64,000 nt of DNA from JAICYJ01 sp963737445 (lineage in GTDB: Bacteria; Actinomycetota; Thermoleophilia; Gaiellales; JAICJC01), in contig CAVTSO010000015.1 in the NCBI GenBank assembly GCA_963737445.1, positions 1-64,000 of the forward strand. The letters run 5' to 3'. Below the pieces are notes generated by a model, which was given only the letters and a program-made list of their open reading frames with translations, had not been told where the DNA came from and ran no database searches. The first letter of the stretch is position 1. Every line of letters starts with the position of its first letter. Made by a program: the position numbers and the translations under genes. Positions 44,806-53,855 of this stretch are shown piece by piece.

Positions 44806-45027
44806 ATGCCGGAGATCGATCCCGACCAGGCTGCAGAACGCGTCAAGAAGCTGATCATCGTCGGCGACAACCGGCTCAAGCAGGGCGGCGACGACAAGTA
44901 CGCGAAGGCCCGCGGCACGTTCGAGCAGGCCCTACGTCTGGCCGAGGAGGCCGGCATCGACGAGCGCTTCCGCCCCTTCATCGAACGCCGGCTGGAGAGC
45001 ATCGACGAACTCGGCCCGGGCGCCTAG
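44806..45027 (+). CDS. Small helical protein of unknown function
   Basis: A 73-residue, mostly helical, highly charged protein (DQAAERVKKLIIVGDNRLKQGG, YAKARGTFEQALRLAEEAGI, FRPFIERRLESIDEL), with a TPR-like single repeat look. No family name that I can give. It sits between selD and the thioredoxin-like gene and its end overlaps that gene's stop by four bases on the other strand. Confidence 0.65.
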   Translation: MPEIDPDQAAERVKKLIIVGDNRLKQGGDDKYAKARGTFEQALRLAEEAGIDERFRPFIERRLESIDELGPGA

Positions 45028-45404
45028 CCCAGCAGCTCGGCCAGCTCCGCGCGCTCGGGCGGCCCTGCCCACCGCTGCACCACCTCGCCGCTTGAGTCCA
45101 CGTACAGCACCGTCGGAACCGCCCGCCCGTGGTCTCCGGCGCGGCCGTGCAACTCGATCACGATCGCATCGGCGTGGTGCACCGCGACGGTGGCCGCCAG
45201 TCGGTTGAGGGAGACGCGGCAGGCCGGGCTGGCGGGCGCCGAGTACTGCACGAACGCGCCGCGCGCGGGGAACTCCCGCAGCCCCACGTCCGCCGGATCG
45301 AGGCGGCCGGCCGGCCGCGACGACGGCCTGCGCGTGCGCACACCCTCGATCAGCGCGGCGCCCGCGCCGAGCCCGCTGAGCACTAGCAGTCCGGGTTCAA
45401 CCAT
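45024..45404 (-). CDS. Thioredoxin-fold protein lacking the first active-site cysteine
   Basis: A 126-residue protein with an N-terminal hydrophobic segment (LLVLSGLGAGAALIEGV) and a thioredoxin-like core: AFVQYSAPASPACRVSLNRL, AIVIELHG, the cis-Pro VPTVLYVDSSGEVVQRWAG. The expected W-C-x-x-C is SPAC, so only the second Cys remains and normal disulfide exchange is unlikely. Its start lies 8 bases inside the end of the glycosyltransferase gene. Confidence 0.75.
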   Translation of the reverse strand: MVEPGLLVLSGLGAGAALIEGVRTRRPSSRPAGRLDPADVGLREFPARGAFVQYSAPASPACRVSLNRLAATVAVHHADAIVIELHGRAGDHGRAVPTVLYVDSSGEVVQRWAGPPERAELAELLG

Positions 45405-46398
45405 GGCCCCCGGAGGTTACCTCCGCGAGCAGCTGTTCCACCAGCTCAGCGGAGCGCGCGATCGAGTGGCGCTGCGCCACCTCCGCTGCCGCCGGGTTCG
45501 GCACCGGCAGCTCGGCCGCGGCTCGCATCCCCTCGGCGATGGCCGCGACATCGAGCGGATCGACCAGGACGCCGCAGGCATCCGTGACGTACTCGGGGGG
45601 TCCGCCCACCCTGGTCGCCACAACCGGCCGCCCGCTTGCCAGCGCCTCCAGCAGCGCCTGGCCCTGCGGCTCCACCAGGCTGGGCTGGCAGTAGACGTCG
45701 CACGCGCGGTAGAGCTCGGGCATCCGGCTCGGCTCCACCCGGCCCAGGAACGTGACCCGCCCCGGCGCCGCAGCCCGCAGCTCCGCCTCCAGCGGCCCGG
45801 CCCCGGCCACGGTCAGCGTGCCCGAGCCCAGCCGCCCGAACGCCTCCAACAGCCGGCCCGGGTTCTTGCGCTCCGTGAGGCTGCCCGCCACCAGGTAGCG
45901 CGGCCCCTCGCCCTCGGCACGGGGTGAGGACGCGAAGGCTTCGGTGTCCACTCCGCAGTCGATCACCTCGATCCGCCGGGGATGGCCCGGCAGCCGCAGC
46001 ACCAGGTACTCCGACACGCAGATCACCGCCGCGGCACGGGCCACCACCCGGCGCGTCAGCCCGCCCACCAACGGCACCGTGCCGACGTTGGCGACGTCCT
46101 GCCCGTGCGCGGTGATCACGAACGGCGGACCCGCCGCCATCGCCACCAACCCGGTGGGCACCAGGTAGTGGGCGTAGATCACATCAGGGTGGCGCTGGCG
46201 CACCAGCCGGCGCGCGCGCACCAGCAGCTGCAGGTAGGCGAGCGGCGTGCGCAGCCGCCCGCGTGCGCCTGACTCGAGCACGGCCTCGTCCAGCTCGTGG
46301 CCGCGTGCGCGCAGCGCCTCGGCCAGGCGCTGGACGAACACGCCGTACTCGGGCCGCTCGCGGCTGGGGTACATGTTGGAGAGCAGCAGGATCCGCAT
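45397..46398 (-). CDS. Family 4 glycosyltransferase
   Basis: A 333-residue GT-B enzyme: MRILLLSNMYPSRERPEYG, FVQRLAEALRARGHELDEAVLE, donor-site FLGRVEPSRMPELYRACDVYCQPSLVEPQGQALLEALASGRPVVATRVGG (E-x7-E). The C-terminal GT4 core is complete. It transfers a sugar from a nucleotide donor to a lipid or glycan acceptor, which is not identifiable. The ATG overlaps the lipoprotein gene stop. Confidence 0.88.
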   Translation of the reverse strand: MRILLLSNMYPSRERPEYGVFVQRLAEALRARGHELDEAVLESGARGRLRTPLAYLQLLVRARRLVRQRHPDVIYAHYLVPTGLVAMAAGPPFVITAHGQDVANVGTVPLVGGLTRRVVARAAAVICVSEYLVLRLPGHPRRIEVIDCGVDTEAFASSPRAEGEGPRYLVAGSLTERKNPGRLLEAFGRLGSGTLTVAGAGPLEAELRAAAPGRVTFLGRVEPSRMPELYRACDVYCQPSLVEPQGQALLEALASGRPVVATRVGGPPEYVTDACGVLVDPLDVAAIAEGMRAAAELPVPNPAAAEVAQRHSIARSAELVEQLLAEVTSGGHG

Positions 46399-46964
46399 CA
46401 GGGCGCGAGCGTCTCGAGCTGCTGCAGCAACGAGGCGCTGGCTTTGGGCCCGGTCAGTGACAGGTAGCTGACCCGCGACCCGTCCTGCAGCAGCCCCATG
46501 AAGGTGGCCGCGGCCATGTGACAGGCGCAGGCCTGCGGGTGCACCACCACTCCGCTGCGGCCGCGGTTTCTCTGCGGCTTCTGCGTCGAGACCCCGTAGA
46601 CCGTGTTGGCGTTGGCGCGGAGGTAGTTCAGGTATGCGCGGGCGCCGGCCGGCGAGTCGAACTGCACGGTGCGCGAGATCACGATCTGCAGGTGCTGCGA
46701 CTGGCCCTGGAAGGTGCGCTGGGCCGCGCTTCGGAACCCCCAGCCCGAGAGCTTGTCCGCCACCGCCGGCAGGGCGTCCTGGTGAGCCAGCGACGAGGCG
46801 TCCAGCGCCTGGGCGGTGCTGGGCAGGTAGGGCACGGCCGAGGCCGGCAGCACCGCCGGCGGCGGGTGCGAGGACGACGACGCACCCGACCCGCTGCCGC
46901 ACGCCGACGCCGCCAGCAGAGCGGCCACGAAAGAGGCAAGCGCCGTCACACCCGGTCTGGACAT
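46398..46964 (-). CDS. Secreted lipoprotein of unknown function
   Basis: A 188-residue protein with signal VTALASFVAALLAASAC (lipobox ASAC) and a Ser-rich linker. The soluble domain has YLPSTAQALDASSLAHQDALPAVADKLSGWGF, HLQIVISRTVQFDSPAGARAYLNYLRANANTVYG and HPQACACHMAAATFMG; the Cys pair in ACAC is notable. No family is known to me. Upstream partner of the glycosyltransferase gene with ATGA overlap. Confidence 0.75.
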   Translation of the reverse strand: MSRPGVTALASFVAALLAASACGSGSGASSSSHPPPAVLPASAVPYLPSTAQALDASSLAHQDALPAVADKLSGWGFRSAAQRTFQGQSQHLQIVISRTVQFDSPAGARAYLNYLRANANTVYGVSTQKPQRNRGRSGVVVHPQACACHMAAATFMGLLQDGSRVSYLSLTGPKASASLLQQLETLAP

Positions 46965-47018
46965 CCCTTTCACCGTACCGGTATATTCGCGCACCTGGAC
47001 ACCGAACGGAGGGTTCTC

Positions 47019-48179
47019 ATGCGGTCGATGGATCGACGCGGGTTTCTTGCAGGTACGGCCAGTCTTGGAGCCGGGGTCATTCTCTCCGGCTGTGGCTCCT
47101 CCAGCTCAGGTGGGTCGTCGGCAAGCACCTCGCGCCCGAAGATCGGCCAGGAGCCCGGCAACATGACCATCCTCGAGTGGGACGGCTACCAGGCGGCGGG
47201 CACCAAGGCCCAGACCACCAAGGGCATCGAGTTCGGCAAGGACTACACCGGCGAGTTCGGCGCCAACGGCCTCGCCTACAGCTTGATCACCAACGACAGC
47301 CAGGCGATCGGCAAGGTGCGCACGGGCTCGAAGTTCGACCTGCTGCACCCCTGCGCCGAGAACTTCAAGGACTACGTGGACGGCGGCTTCGTGCAGCCGT
47401 TCGACACCAGCCTGCTGCCCAGCTTCGCCAACCTCAACCCGGCGCTGGTCAAGGGCGGCCAGTTCAACGGCCAGCAGTACGCGATCCCGTGGGACTGGGG
47501 ATACGGCAGCGTCATCTACCGCACCGACATGGTCGACCCCGCCGACGCAACCGGCTGGGAGCTGTTCTGGAACCCGAAGTACAAGGGCCGCATCTCGATG
47601 TGGAACGGCGCCACCACCAACTTCGAGATCGCCGCGCTGAAGCTCGGCTTCCCGCAGATGGACAACCTCTCGAGCGACCAGCTCGACCAGGCCACGCAGT
47701 CGCTGATCGAGCAGAAGCCGCTGAACAAGTTCCTACTGGAGTCAGCGAGTACACGAACCTGCAGCCGGCGCTCACGAACGGCGACATCTGGATCGCCTAC
47801 AGCTGGCAGGACCAGTGGGTGTACGGACGAGAGCACAAGCCGCCGATCCCATTCAACTTCATGCAGCCCACGCCAGGGCCGGCTGGGCTGGTACTGCGGG
47901 TTCATGCTCGGCAAGGACACCGCGAACTACTATCACGCGCACAAGTACGTGGAATCCTTCATCAACCACCAGGCCTGCCTGTCACTGACCAACAACTTCT
48001 ACTACGGCAGCTCGGACGCGACCGTGAAGCTGAGCGAGATCACCGATCCGCTGCTGGCGAAGTCACTCTCGATCGGGGACCCCAACGTGCTCTCCGACAC
48101 CAGCAAGGTGCACCTGCAGAGCTGGGAGCCGAACGAGGTCGCGGTTCAGACCGCATGGGAGAAGGTCACAGCTGCGTAG
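47019..48179 (+). pseudogene. Polyamine-type solute-binding protein (PotD-like), frameshifted
   Basis: About 385 residues. It has a twin-arginine-like signal with lipobox (MDRRGFLAGTASLGAGVILSGC), then NMTILEWDGYQAAG, FDLLHPCAENFKDYVDGGFVQPFDTSLLP, VIYRTDMVDPADATGWELFWNPKYKGRISMWNG. At about 47740 the frame shifts (VSEYTNLQPALTNGDIWIAYSWQDQWVYG) and at about 47880 it shifts back (GWYCGFMLGKDTANYY), restoring the original frame. Both breaks lie in conserved protein, so paired consensus errors are likely. Start of a transporter operon. Confidence 0.82.
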
Positions 48180-48207
48180 TGACCATGCGCTTCCAGCTGA
48201 TCAGCGC

Positions 48208-49114
48208 ATGAGCGCCGCACGGCCGCGCACGCGCAGCGCTGCATGGCGCCCGCGGCCTGGCTCCGGCCTGCTGATCCTGCCGCCGGCGGTGTGGGTGCTG
48301 GGGGTGCTGGTTGCGCCGATCGTGCTGATCGGCCTCTACAGCTTCAACCTCAAGACCAACCTGCTGGGCGTGCCGACGGCGTTCTCGACGGCCAACTGGA
48401 AGGACTTCCTGCCGCCCGGCCCCAACCCGTTCTGGGACCGCTTCAAGATCTCGATGACGATCACGCTGGTGGTGTCGGTGATCACGGTCGTGGCCGCCTA
48501 CCCGCTGGCGTACTTCCTGGCCTTCGTCGCCGGCAAGCGGCGCTACGCGCTGCTGATGGTGCTGCTGGCGCCGTTCTTCACCAGCTACCTGCTGCGCGTG
48601 ATCGCGTGGCAGGTGATCCTGAACAACCACGGCGTCTTCAACTCGCTGCTGTGGGACCTGGGCCTGCGGCCGCAGCGGCGACGGCATCCCCTGGCTGATC
48701 TACTCGAAGTTCTCGGTCGGGCTGGTGTTGTTCTACTCGTGGGTGCCGTTCGTGGCCGTGCCCATGTTCGTGGTGCTGGACACAATGGACCGCTCGCTGA
48801 TCGAGGCCGCGCACGACCTCGGCGCGTCGCGGCTGACGGCGTTCCTGCGCGTCACGTTCCCGCTCAGCATCCCGGGCGTGATCGCAGGCTTCGTGTTCGT
48901 CCTGATCCCGACCACCGGTGAGTTCATCACGCCGCTGCTGGTGGGCGGGCCCAGCAGCTTCATGTTCGGCAACTCGATCCAGTCGTTCTTCACGGACACG
49001 CCCAACTGGAACTACGGCGCGGTGCTGGCCCTGTGGCTGGTGGCGATCGTGCTGGTGCTGCTGCTGCTGTTCGGGCGCTACCTCAGCACCGACCTCGAGG
49101 ACGCGGCGACATGA
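48208..49114 (+). pseudogene. Polyamine-type ABC permease (PotB-like), frameshifted
   Basis: About 300 residues with six helices: LLILPPAVWVLGVLVAPIVLIGLYSF, ITLVVSVITVVAAYPLAYFLAF, then after a frame change near 48680 LVLFYSWVPFVAVPMFVVLDTMD, the coupling loop EAAHDLGASRLTAFLRVTFPLSIPG, and GEFITPLLVGGPSSFMFGNSI, all typical of PotB-type permeases. Everything downstream is conserved to the stop, which overlaps the next start (ATGA). Confidence 0.82.
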
Positions 49115-49924
49115 GCAGCGCGGTCGGCCGGCTGGGGCGGATCGGGCTGAGCGGCTACTTCACGCTGCTGGTGCTGTTCCTGTACGCGCCGCTGGTCGTG
49201 CTCGTGGTCTTCTCCTTCGAGGACAGCTACATCCAGGCGCTGCCGCTGGGCCGGCTTCACCACCAAGTGGTTCCACACCGCGTTCGCCAACTCCGACCTG
49301 ACGTCGGCACTTCGACGCAGCGCGATGATCGGTCTGCTAGACGGCCTGGCGGCGACGGCGCTGGGCACGATGGCGGCGGTGGCGCTGGCACGCCGGCACC
49401 TGTTCCTGCGCCCGTTGTGGACGACGCTGTTGCTGCTGCCGCTGGTGGTGCCCTACATCGTGCTCGCGATCGGCATGGTGATCGTGCTGCACGAGCTCGG
49501 CTACCAGTCATCGCTGAGCGCGGTGCTGGTCGGCCACATCGCGATCTCGTTGCCCTACTCGCTGCTGGTGGTGCTGCCGCGGCTGCGTACCCTGGACGCC
49601 TCGATCGTCGAGGCCGCCCGCGACCTGGGCGCGAATCCCAGAAAGGCCTTCATGCTGGTGACGCTGCCGCTGCTGGCGCCGGCGCTGGTTGCGAGCGTGA
49701 TCATCGCCTTCACGATCTCGTTCGACGAGTTCGCGATCGCCTCGTTCATCGCGCCTCCCGGCTCCCCCACCTACCCGGTGTTCCTGTACTCGGGGACGCG
49801 CACGCCGTCGCTCGAGCCGCAGGTGATCGCGATCGGCGCGATCGTGGTCGCGCTGTCGATGGTGCTGGTGCTCTCGGCCGAGATCGGCCGGCGATGGGCC
49901 GACAGGCGGCTAGCGTCAGCGTAG
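49111..49924 (+). pseudogene. Polyamine-type ABC permease (PotC-like), frameshifted
   Basis: About 270 residues. Helix 1 is FTLLVLFLYAPLVVLVVFSF; a frame change near 49253 leads to MIGLLDGLAATALGTMAAVAL, LVVPYIVLAIGMVIVLHELG, the coupling loop EAARDLGANPRKAFMLVTLPLLAP and FDEFAIASFI, which is diagnostic of PotC. No ATP-binding gene follows or precedes, unlike complete polyamine operons, so the ATPase must lie elsewhere. Confidence 0.82.
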
Positions 49925-49934
49925 AATCGCCGCC

Positions 49935-50369
49935 ATGACCGACCTGATCCCCTCACACAGCCCGACGCTCGACAGCGCTCTGGCGATGCTGGCCGGCGTC
50001 CGCGAGGCGGCCGCCGCAGAAGGCCTGGCGCTGGCCGCGGCGGTGGTCGACGCGGGCGGCCATCTGATCGCCAGCCAGCGTATGGACGGAACGCCGCTGG
50101 GCGCGCCCGCGCTGGCGGCAGACAAGGCCTACACCGCCGTGCTGTGGGGCATGCGCACCGGCGAGTTCATGGAGTCGACGCAGCCCGGGGGCGTGGACTG
50201 GAACTACCCGAGCACCAATCCGCGGGTGGTCGTCTACGCTGGCGGGCTGCCGCTCTATCGCGACGGGCAGCTGGTGGGCGGCGTCGGCGCCAGCGGCGGC
50301 ACCGCGGAGCAAGACGAGGCCTGCGTGGCCGCCGCCGCCAAGGCCGCCGGGTACGACATCGAGGCTTAG
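49935..50369 (+). CDS. HbpS/GlcG-like protein (DUF336)
   Basis: A 144-residue protein of the GlcG/HbpS fold: ALAMLAGVREAAAAEGLALAAAVVDAGGHLIASQRMDG, ADKAYTAVLWGM, GLPLYRDGQLVGGVGASGGTAEQDEACVAAAAKAAG. Known members bind haem or cobalamin or help use glycolate. Eleven bases after the PotC-like stop, so perhaps co-transcribed with the transporter. Confidence 0.85.
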   Translation: MTDLIPSHSPTLDSALAMLAGVREAAAAEGLALAAAVVDAGGHLIASQRMDGTPLGAPALAADKAYTAVLWGMRTGEFMESTQPGGVDWNYPSTNPRVVVYAGGLPLYRDGQLVGGVGASGGTAEQDEACVAAAAKAAGYDIEA

Positions 50370-50389
50370 GGGATCACTGGTTCGGCGCG

Positions 50390-50905
50390 TCACAGCGGCG
50401 TGGTCGCTCCGGTGGCGGAGTCGGTCAGAGCGGCAGCGTGGAGACGGGCGCGCACCGGCAACGGAGATGCCAGGCAGGCACCCAGCGCGTCGGCGACCAA
50501 TTCGGCGGGCACCGCCATAGAGAGCGTGCAGTGAGGAAGCCAGGTGCCCGGCCGGTAGTGCGGCCATACCTCAACTGCGGCCGCCGCCAGCGCCGCGCTG
50601 ACGCGCGCGTGCAGGGCGACCAGCTCGGGAGATGGGGCGACGGCCAGCACCAGCACCGGCGGATCTGCGGGGAACAGCGCCAAGGCGGCCATCTCGATGT
50701 CGGTCTCGACGCCGCGCAGCGCGAGGCCGGAAGCGTGCTGCCGGAGGCCGTCGGCGTCGTCGGTGACGACCAGCGACAGGTGCGGGCGGATGCTCGGCAC
50801 GTGGCCCTGGAGCGAGGGTACGCCCAGCTGCTCGAGCCGCGACCAGAGGTCCCGGATCGCGCGGTCGCCCTTCGCGTCCAGCCCCATCTCGAGTGCCAGT
50901 GCCAT
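50390..50905 (-). CDS. 2'-5' RNA ligase/phosphoesterase-like protein
   Basis: A 171-residue 2H phosphoesterase fold. Two H-x-[TS] motifs are visible, PHLSLVV (about residue 45) and PHCTLSM (about 130), which form the catalytic pair of LigT/2'-5' RNA ligase-like enzymes. The substrate is unknown; the eukaryotic and bacterial relatives act on 2'-5' or cyclic phosphodiesters. It is the last gene of a minus-strand run with the S15 peptidase (7-base gap). Confidence 0.82.
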   Translation of the reverse strand: MALALEMGLDAKGDRAIRDLWSRLEQLGVPSLQGHVPSIRPHLSLVVTDDADGLRQHASGLALRGVETDIEMAALALFPADPPVLVLAVAPSPELVALHARVSAALAAAAVEVWPHYRPGTWLPHCTLSMAVPAELVADALGACLASPLPVRARLHAAALTDSATGATTPL

Positions 50906-50912
50906 TATCCCG

Positions 50913-52934
50913 TCACACGAGGTCGCGGGGGATCCGCTTCGACCAGGCGCGCGAGCGCACCTCACGGCCGCCCGCCGTGGCGACGAGCCAGTGCTCCAGC
51001 AGGAAGCTGTCGTGGTCGCAGGTCATGCGTCCGCGCGCCTCGACCCGCACGTGGTGGTCGCCGCGCTGGTACTCGATCGCCTGGTAGCAGGCCACCTCGG
51101 CCGACAGCGGATCGCCCTCAATGATCGAGTAGACGGCCTCGTTCTCGGCCAGCTCACGCATGCCGTGCGGGTAGACGCAGTGCCCGCCCGAGTCCCACAG
51201 GAAGCGCATGTCGGTGCGGCCGGTCTGGACGTTCCGCATGATCGTGCGCCCGGTCTGTCCCTCCGCCAGCGTCTCCATCGGAAGCCCCTCCGAGATCTCC
51301 GGCGGCCCGAACAGCGTGCCGCTGTCTCCGGCGCCGGCGTCGATCTCCGGCAGCTCGACCAGCGGCCCGGGGCCGGCGATGACCGTCAGCGTGACCGGCT
51401 CGGGCGACGGCCACGCCCACGGCCAGTAGGTGGGCGAGATCGCGAGGCGCACGCGGTTTCCGGCCGCCAGCACCTGCCCGATCGCGTCCAGCTCGACCAC
51501 GACCTGCTCGGGGTACCCGGGCACCAGGGGCGATGGATGCTCGTTCGATTCGCGGTGGCAGAGGTTCAGGATCTGCCGGGTGACCAGCTTGGAGGCGCCG
51601 TCGGGGAACACCTCGCAGAGGCGCACGCAAAGCAGCGCCAGCGGCCGGTCGGACGAGAGCGTCAACCGCACCTGTGGAAAGCCCAGCACGTGCAGGTCGC
51701 GTTCCAGCGGCGCCGAGTCGAACGTCAGCGACATGCCGTCCTCGGCGCGCTGGTCGTCGGGGTCGTCGGCCGTCGCGCCCTCGCCGCACCAGGCACCGCC
51801 GTCCAGCCCGCAGGTCTGGCGGCCCAGGATCTTGAACTCCGCCTCCGGCCCGGGCTCGTCCAGCAGCGCTCGATCTCCCATGTGCAGGTCGCGCACCGAG
51901 GCCGGCGGCGGCCAGGCGTCGGCGCTGACGAACCGGCCCGGCCGCTCGTGATGCGTGGTCGCCGGTCGCACCGAATCCTGCACCCAGGCCCGCAGCATCG
52001 GCTCCTGCATGATGCCGTTGTCGATCCCCTTCAGCCAGTGGTCCCACCAGCGCAAGGATTCCCGCAGGAAGCCGATCGCCGGCAGCGGAGTGGCGTTCTG
52101 CGGCCAGGCGTGGCCCCACGGCCCGATCAGCCCCTTGCGGGGACAGCTGAGGCCCTCGAGCAGGCGCGGGACGGCATTGGTGTAGCCGTCCTGCCACCCG
52201 CCGACGGCGTAGACCGCTGCGGTGATCGCCGAGTGGTCCTCGATCACCGAGCCCTGCTTCCAGTAGGCGTCGCGGCGCTGGTGCTCCAGCCAGATCTCGG
52301 CCAGCGGCTGCGATGCGTCGATGCGGCCCAGCCACAGGTCACGCCATCGATCCGCGCCCACCATCTCGGGATCGGGCGGCTCGGCGTTCGCCAGCAGCAT
52401 GTATGTGGCCCAGTGCAGCATGTCCAGACCCAGCACCAGCCCGCCCTTGTAGTGCACGTCGTCGCTGTAGCGGTCGTCGGTCGAGCAGAGCGTGATGATC
52501 GCCCGCAGCGCCGGCGGTCGCAGGGCGGCGATCTGGAGGCTGTTGAACCCACCCCACGAGATGCCGTGCATCCCCACCGCCCCGGTGCACCATGGCTGCT
52601 CGGCGATCCAGGCGATCACCTCGGCCCCGTCGGCCTGCTCCTGGGGGGTGTACTCGTCCTCGGGCAGGCCCTCGGAGTCGCCGTGGCCGCGCAGGTCGAC
52701 GCGCACCCCGGCATAGCCGTGGCCGGCCAGGTACGGGTACAGCAGCTCGTCCCGCGCTGCGGTGCCGTCGCGCTTGCGGTAGGGCAGGAACTCGAGCACC
52801 CCCGGCACCGGGTCGTCCTCGGCGTCGTCGGGCAGCCAGATCTTGGCGGCCAGGCGGGTGCCGTCCGAGAGCGTGATCCACGTGTTCTCGATCACGCGCA
52901 CCGCGCGTGGGAAGTCACGCACCACCGTCGCCAT
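50913..52934 (-). CDS. X-Pro dipeptidyl-peptidase S15/CocE-family hydrolase
   Basis: A 673-residue alpha/beta hydrolase. N-terminal ITLSDGTRLAAKIWLPDDAED, oxyanion region RDELLYPYLAGHGYAGVRVDLRGHGDS, Ser nucleophile in GMHGISWGGFNSLQIAALRP, acid loop GGWQDGYTNAVP, His in IGPWGHAWPQ, then a C-terminal jelly-roll typical of CocE/PepX. Members cleave ester or X-Pro bonds of small substrates. Its start overlaps the GNAT gene by 20 bases. Confidence 0.9.
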   Translation of the reverse strand: MATVVRDFPRAVRVIENTWITLSDGTRLAAKIWLPDDAEDDPVPGVLEFLPYRKRDGTAARDELLYPYLAGHGYAGVRVDLRGHGDSEGLPEDEYTPQEQADGAEVIAWIAEQPWCTGAVGMHGISWGGFNSLQIAALRPPALRAIITLCSTDDRYSDDVHYKGGLVLGLDMLHWATYMLLANAEPPDPEMVGADRWRDLWLGRIDASQPLAEIWLEHQRRDAYWKQGSVIEDHSAITAAVYAVGGWQDGYTNAVPRLLEGLSCPRKGLIGPWGHAWPQNATPLPAIGFLRESLRWWDHWLKGIDNGIMQEPMLRAWVQDSVRPATTHHERPGRFVSADAWPPPASVRDLHMGDRALLDEPGPEAEFKILGRQTCGLDGGAWCGEGATADDPDDQRAEDGMSLTFDSAPLERDLHVLGFPQVRLTLSSDRPLALLCVRLCEVFPDGASKLVTRQILNLCHRESNEHPSPLVPGYPEQVVVELDAIGQVLAAGNRVRLAISPTYWPWAWPSPEPVTLTVIAGPGPLVELPEIDAGAGDSGTLFGPPEISEGLPMETLAEGQTGRTIMRNVQTGRTDMRFLWDSGGHCVYPHGMRELAENEAVYSIIEGDPLSAEVACYQAIEYQRGDHHVRVEARGRMTCDHDSFLLEHWLVATAGGREVRSRAWSKRIPRDLV

Positions 52935-53434
52935 CCGCCACCTCCTCCAGGTCAAGCTCAAAGGCCATCAGCCGCAGCCCATCCTCCACGATCATGTCCG
53001 ACTCGGGCGTGCGGCGAAATCCGAGGCGCCCGTAGAGGTGGTGGGCTGCATCCATCGAGCCGGTGGTCATCAGCGTCAGCCGGCGCTTTCCGTCACGGCG
53101 GGCGCGGTCGATGCAGGCCTGCACCATCGCCCTGCCGACGCCGCGGCCCTGTGCCGCCGGATCGACGGCAAGCATGCGAAACGCCGCCGCGTCTGCGCCG
53201 TCGAACTCGGCGTAGGGGTTTGCCTCGTCGGCCACGTACGTGACCCCGCCCAGCAGAGCGCCGTCCTCGTCGCGCACCACCAGCACCTCCGCCTGACGCG
53301 CCCGCCCGGCCACGTCGGCGAGCACGGCGGCATACTCCGGCGAGAGGGCGTGTCCCGGCAGCGACCTGGTAGGCGCGCACGGTGAGATCTCCCAGCGCCG
53401 TGTATTCAGACGGATCGACGGTCTCAACGCGCAT
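52915..53434 (-). pseudogene. GNAT acetyltransferase, frameshifted
   Basis: About 170 residues. The start MRVETVDPSEYTALGDLTVRAYQ is in one frame; at about 53365 it shifts to SLPGHALSPEYAAVLADVAGRARQAEVLVVRDEDG, and continues with the acetyl-CoA site LAVDPAAQGRGVGRAMVQACIDRARR and LYGRLGFRRTP. All GNAT elements (motif A Q-G-R-G-V-G) are there, so a single indel, perhaps artefactual, is the only fault. Substrate unknown. Confidence 0.8.
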
Positions 53435-53645
53435 CGTTGCCACGATAGTCGGCGGATCATCCGGGCCGCGCGCTACCGTCGGCCCGATCGCGTCCATCCA
53501 GCCCACATCCCGCTGTAACGCCGGCCTTCGCACCGCCGCCAGCACGACGTCGGACAGCTCATGCCCGCGCTGCGGTGGCGAGATGATCTGGGTCAAGGCC
53601 TCCTGGCACTGCACGGCCTGCCGGTACAAAGAGGGCTGCTGCTGA
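53382..53645 (+). CDS. Small zinc-ribbon protein
   Basis: The C-terminal 30 residues are a zinc ribbon: CPRCGG, then EMIWVKASWHCTACRYKEGCC, with four Cys in two C-x2-C pairs. The start is uncertain: a GTG at 53382 (or 53400) gives 81-87 residues but the first part overlaps the GNAT gene on the other strand and is not conserved. Function unknown; the ending K-E-G-C-C is shared by tiny actinomycete proteins known to me only as hypothetical. Confidence 0.5.
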   Translation: MRSPSAVYSDGSTVSTRIVATIVGGSSGPRATVGPIASIQPTSRCNAGLRTAASTTSDSSCPRCGGEMIWVKASWHCTACRYKEGCC

Positions 53646-53855
53646 AATTAAGAGCGCTCTAATGCCAGCCGCATATAAAACGGTGCAGCCGGGAATAACG
53701 GTAGCAGGAGTGCCGTTAATCATTGCGAAGGGCACGCATCAGGGCCGAATCTCAAGACAAACGGCACGCCCAAGCCCTTCAACCAGGACATTTCACAACG
53801 GCACCTCCGCGGAAGGTCGCGGATTCGGGTGCAAATGCAAGAAGGGGTACTACGG
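53646..53855. promoter_or_regulatory. Upstream region of the main sigma gene
   Basis: AT-richer than its surroundings, with AAATTAAGAGCGCTCTAAT (an imperfect palindrome at 53645-53663) and CGCATATAAAACG. Probably holds the promoter of the RpoD-like gene; GAAGGGG is its ribosome site, eight bases before ATG 53856. Confidence 0.45.

Noticed and set aside
50697..53243. An 848-codon plus-strand frame
   Set aside because: Antisense to the S15 peptidase and RNA-ligase-like genes, typical of GC-rich DNA; no domain, low-complexity Arg/Gln/His composition.
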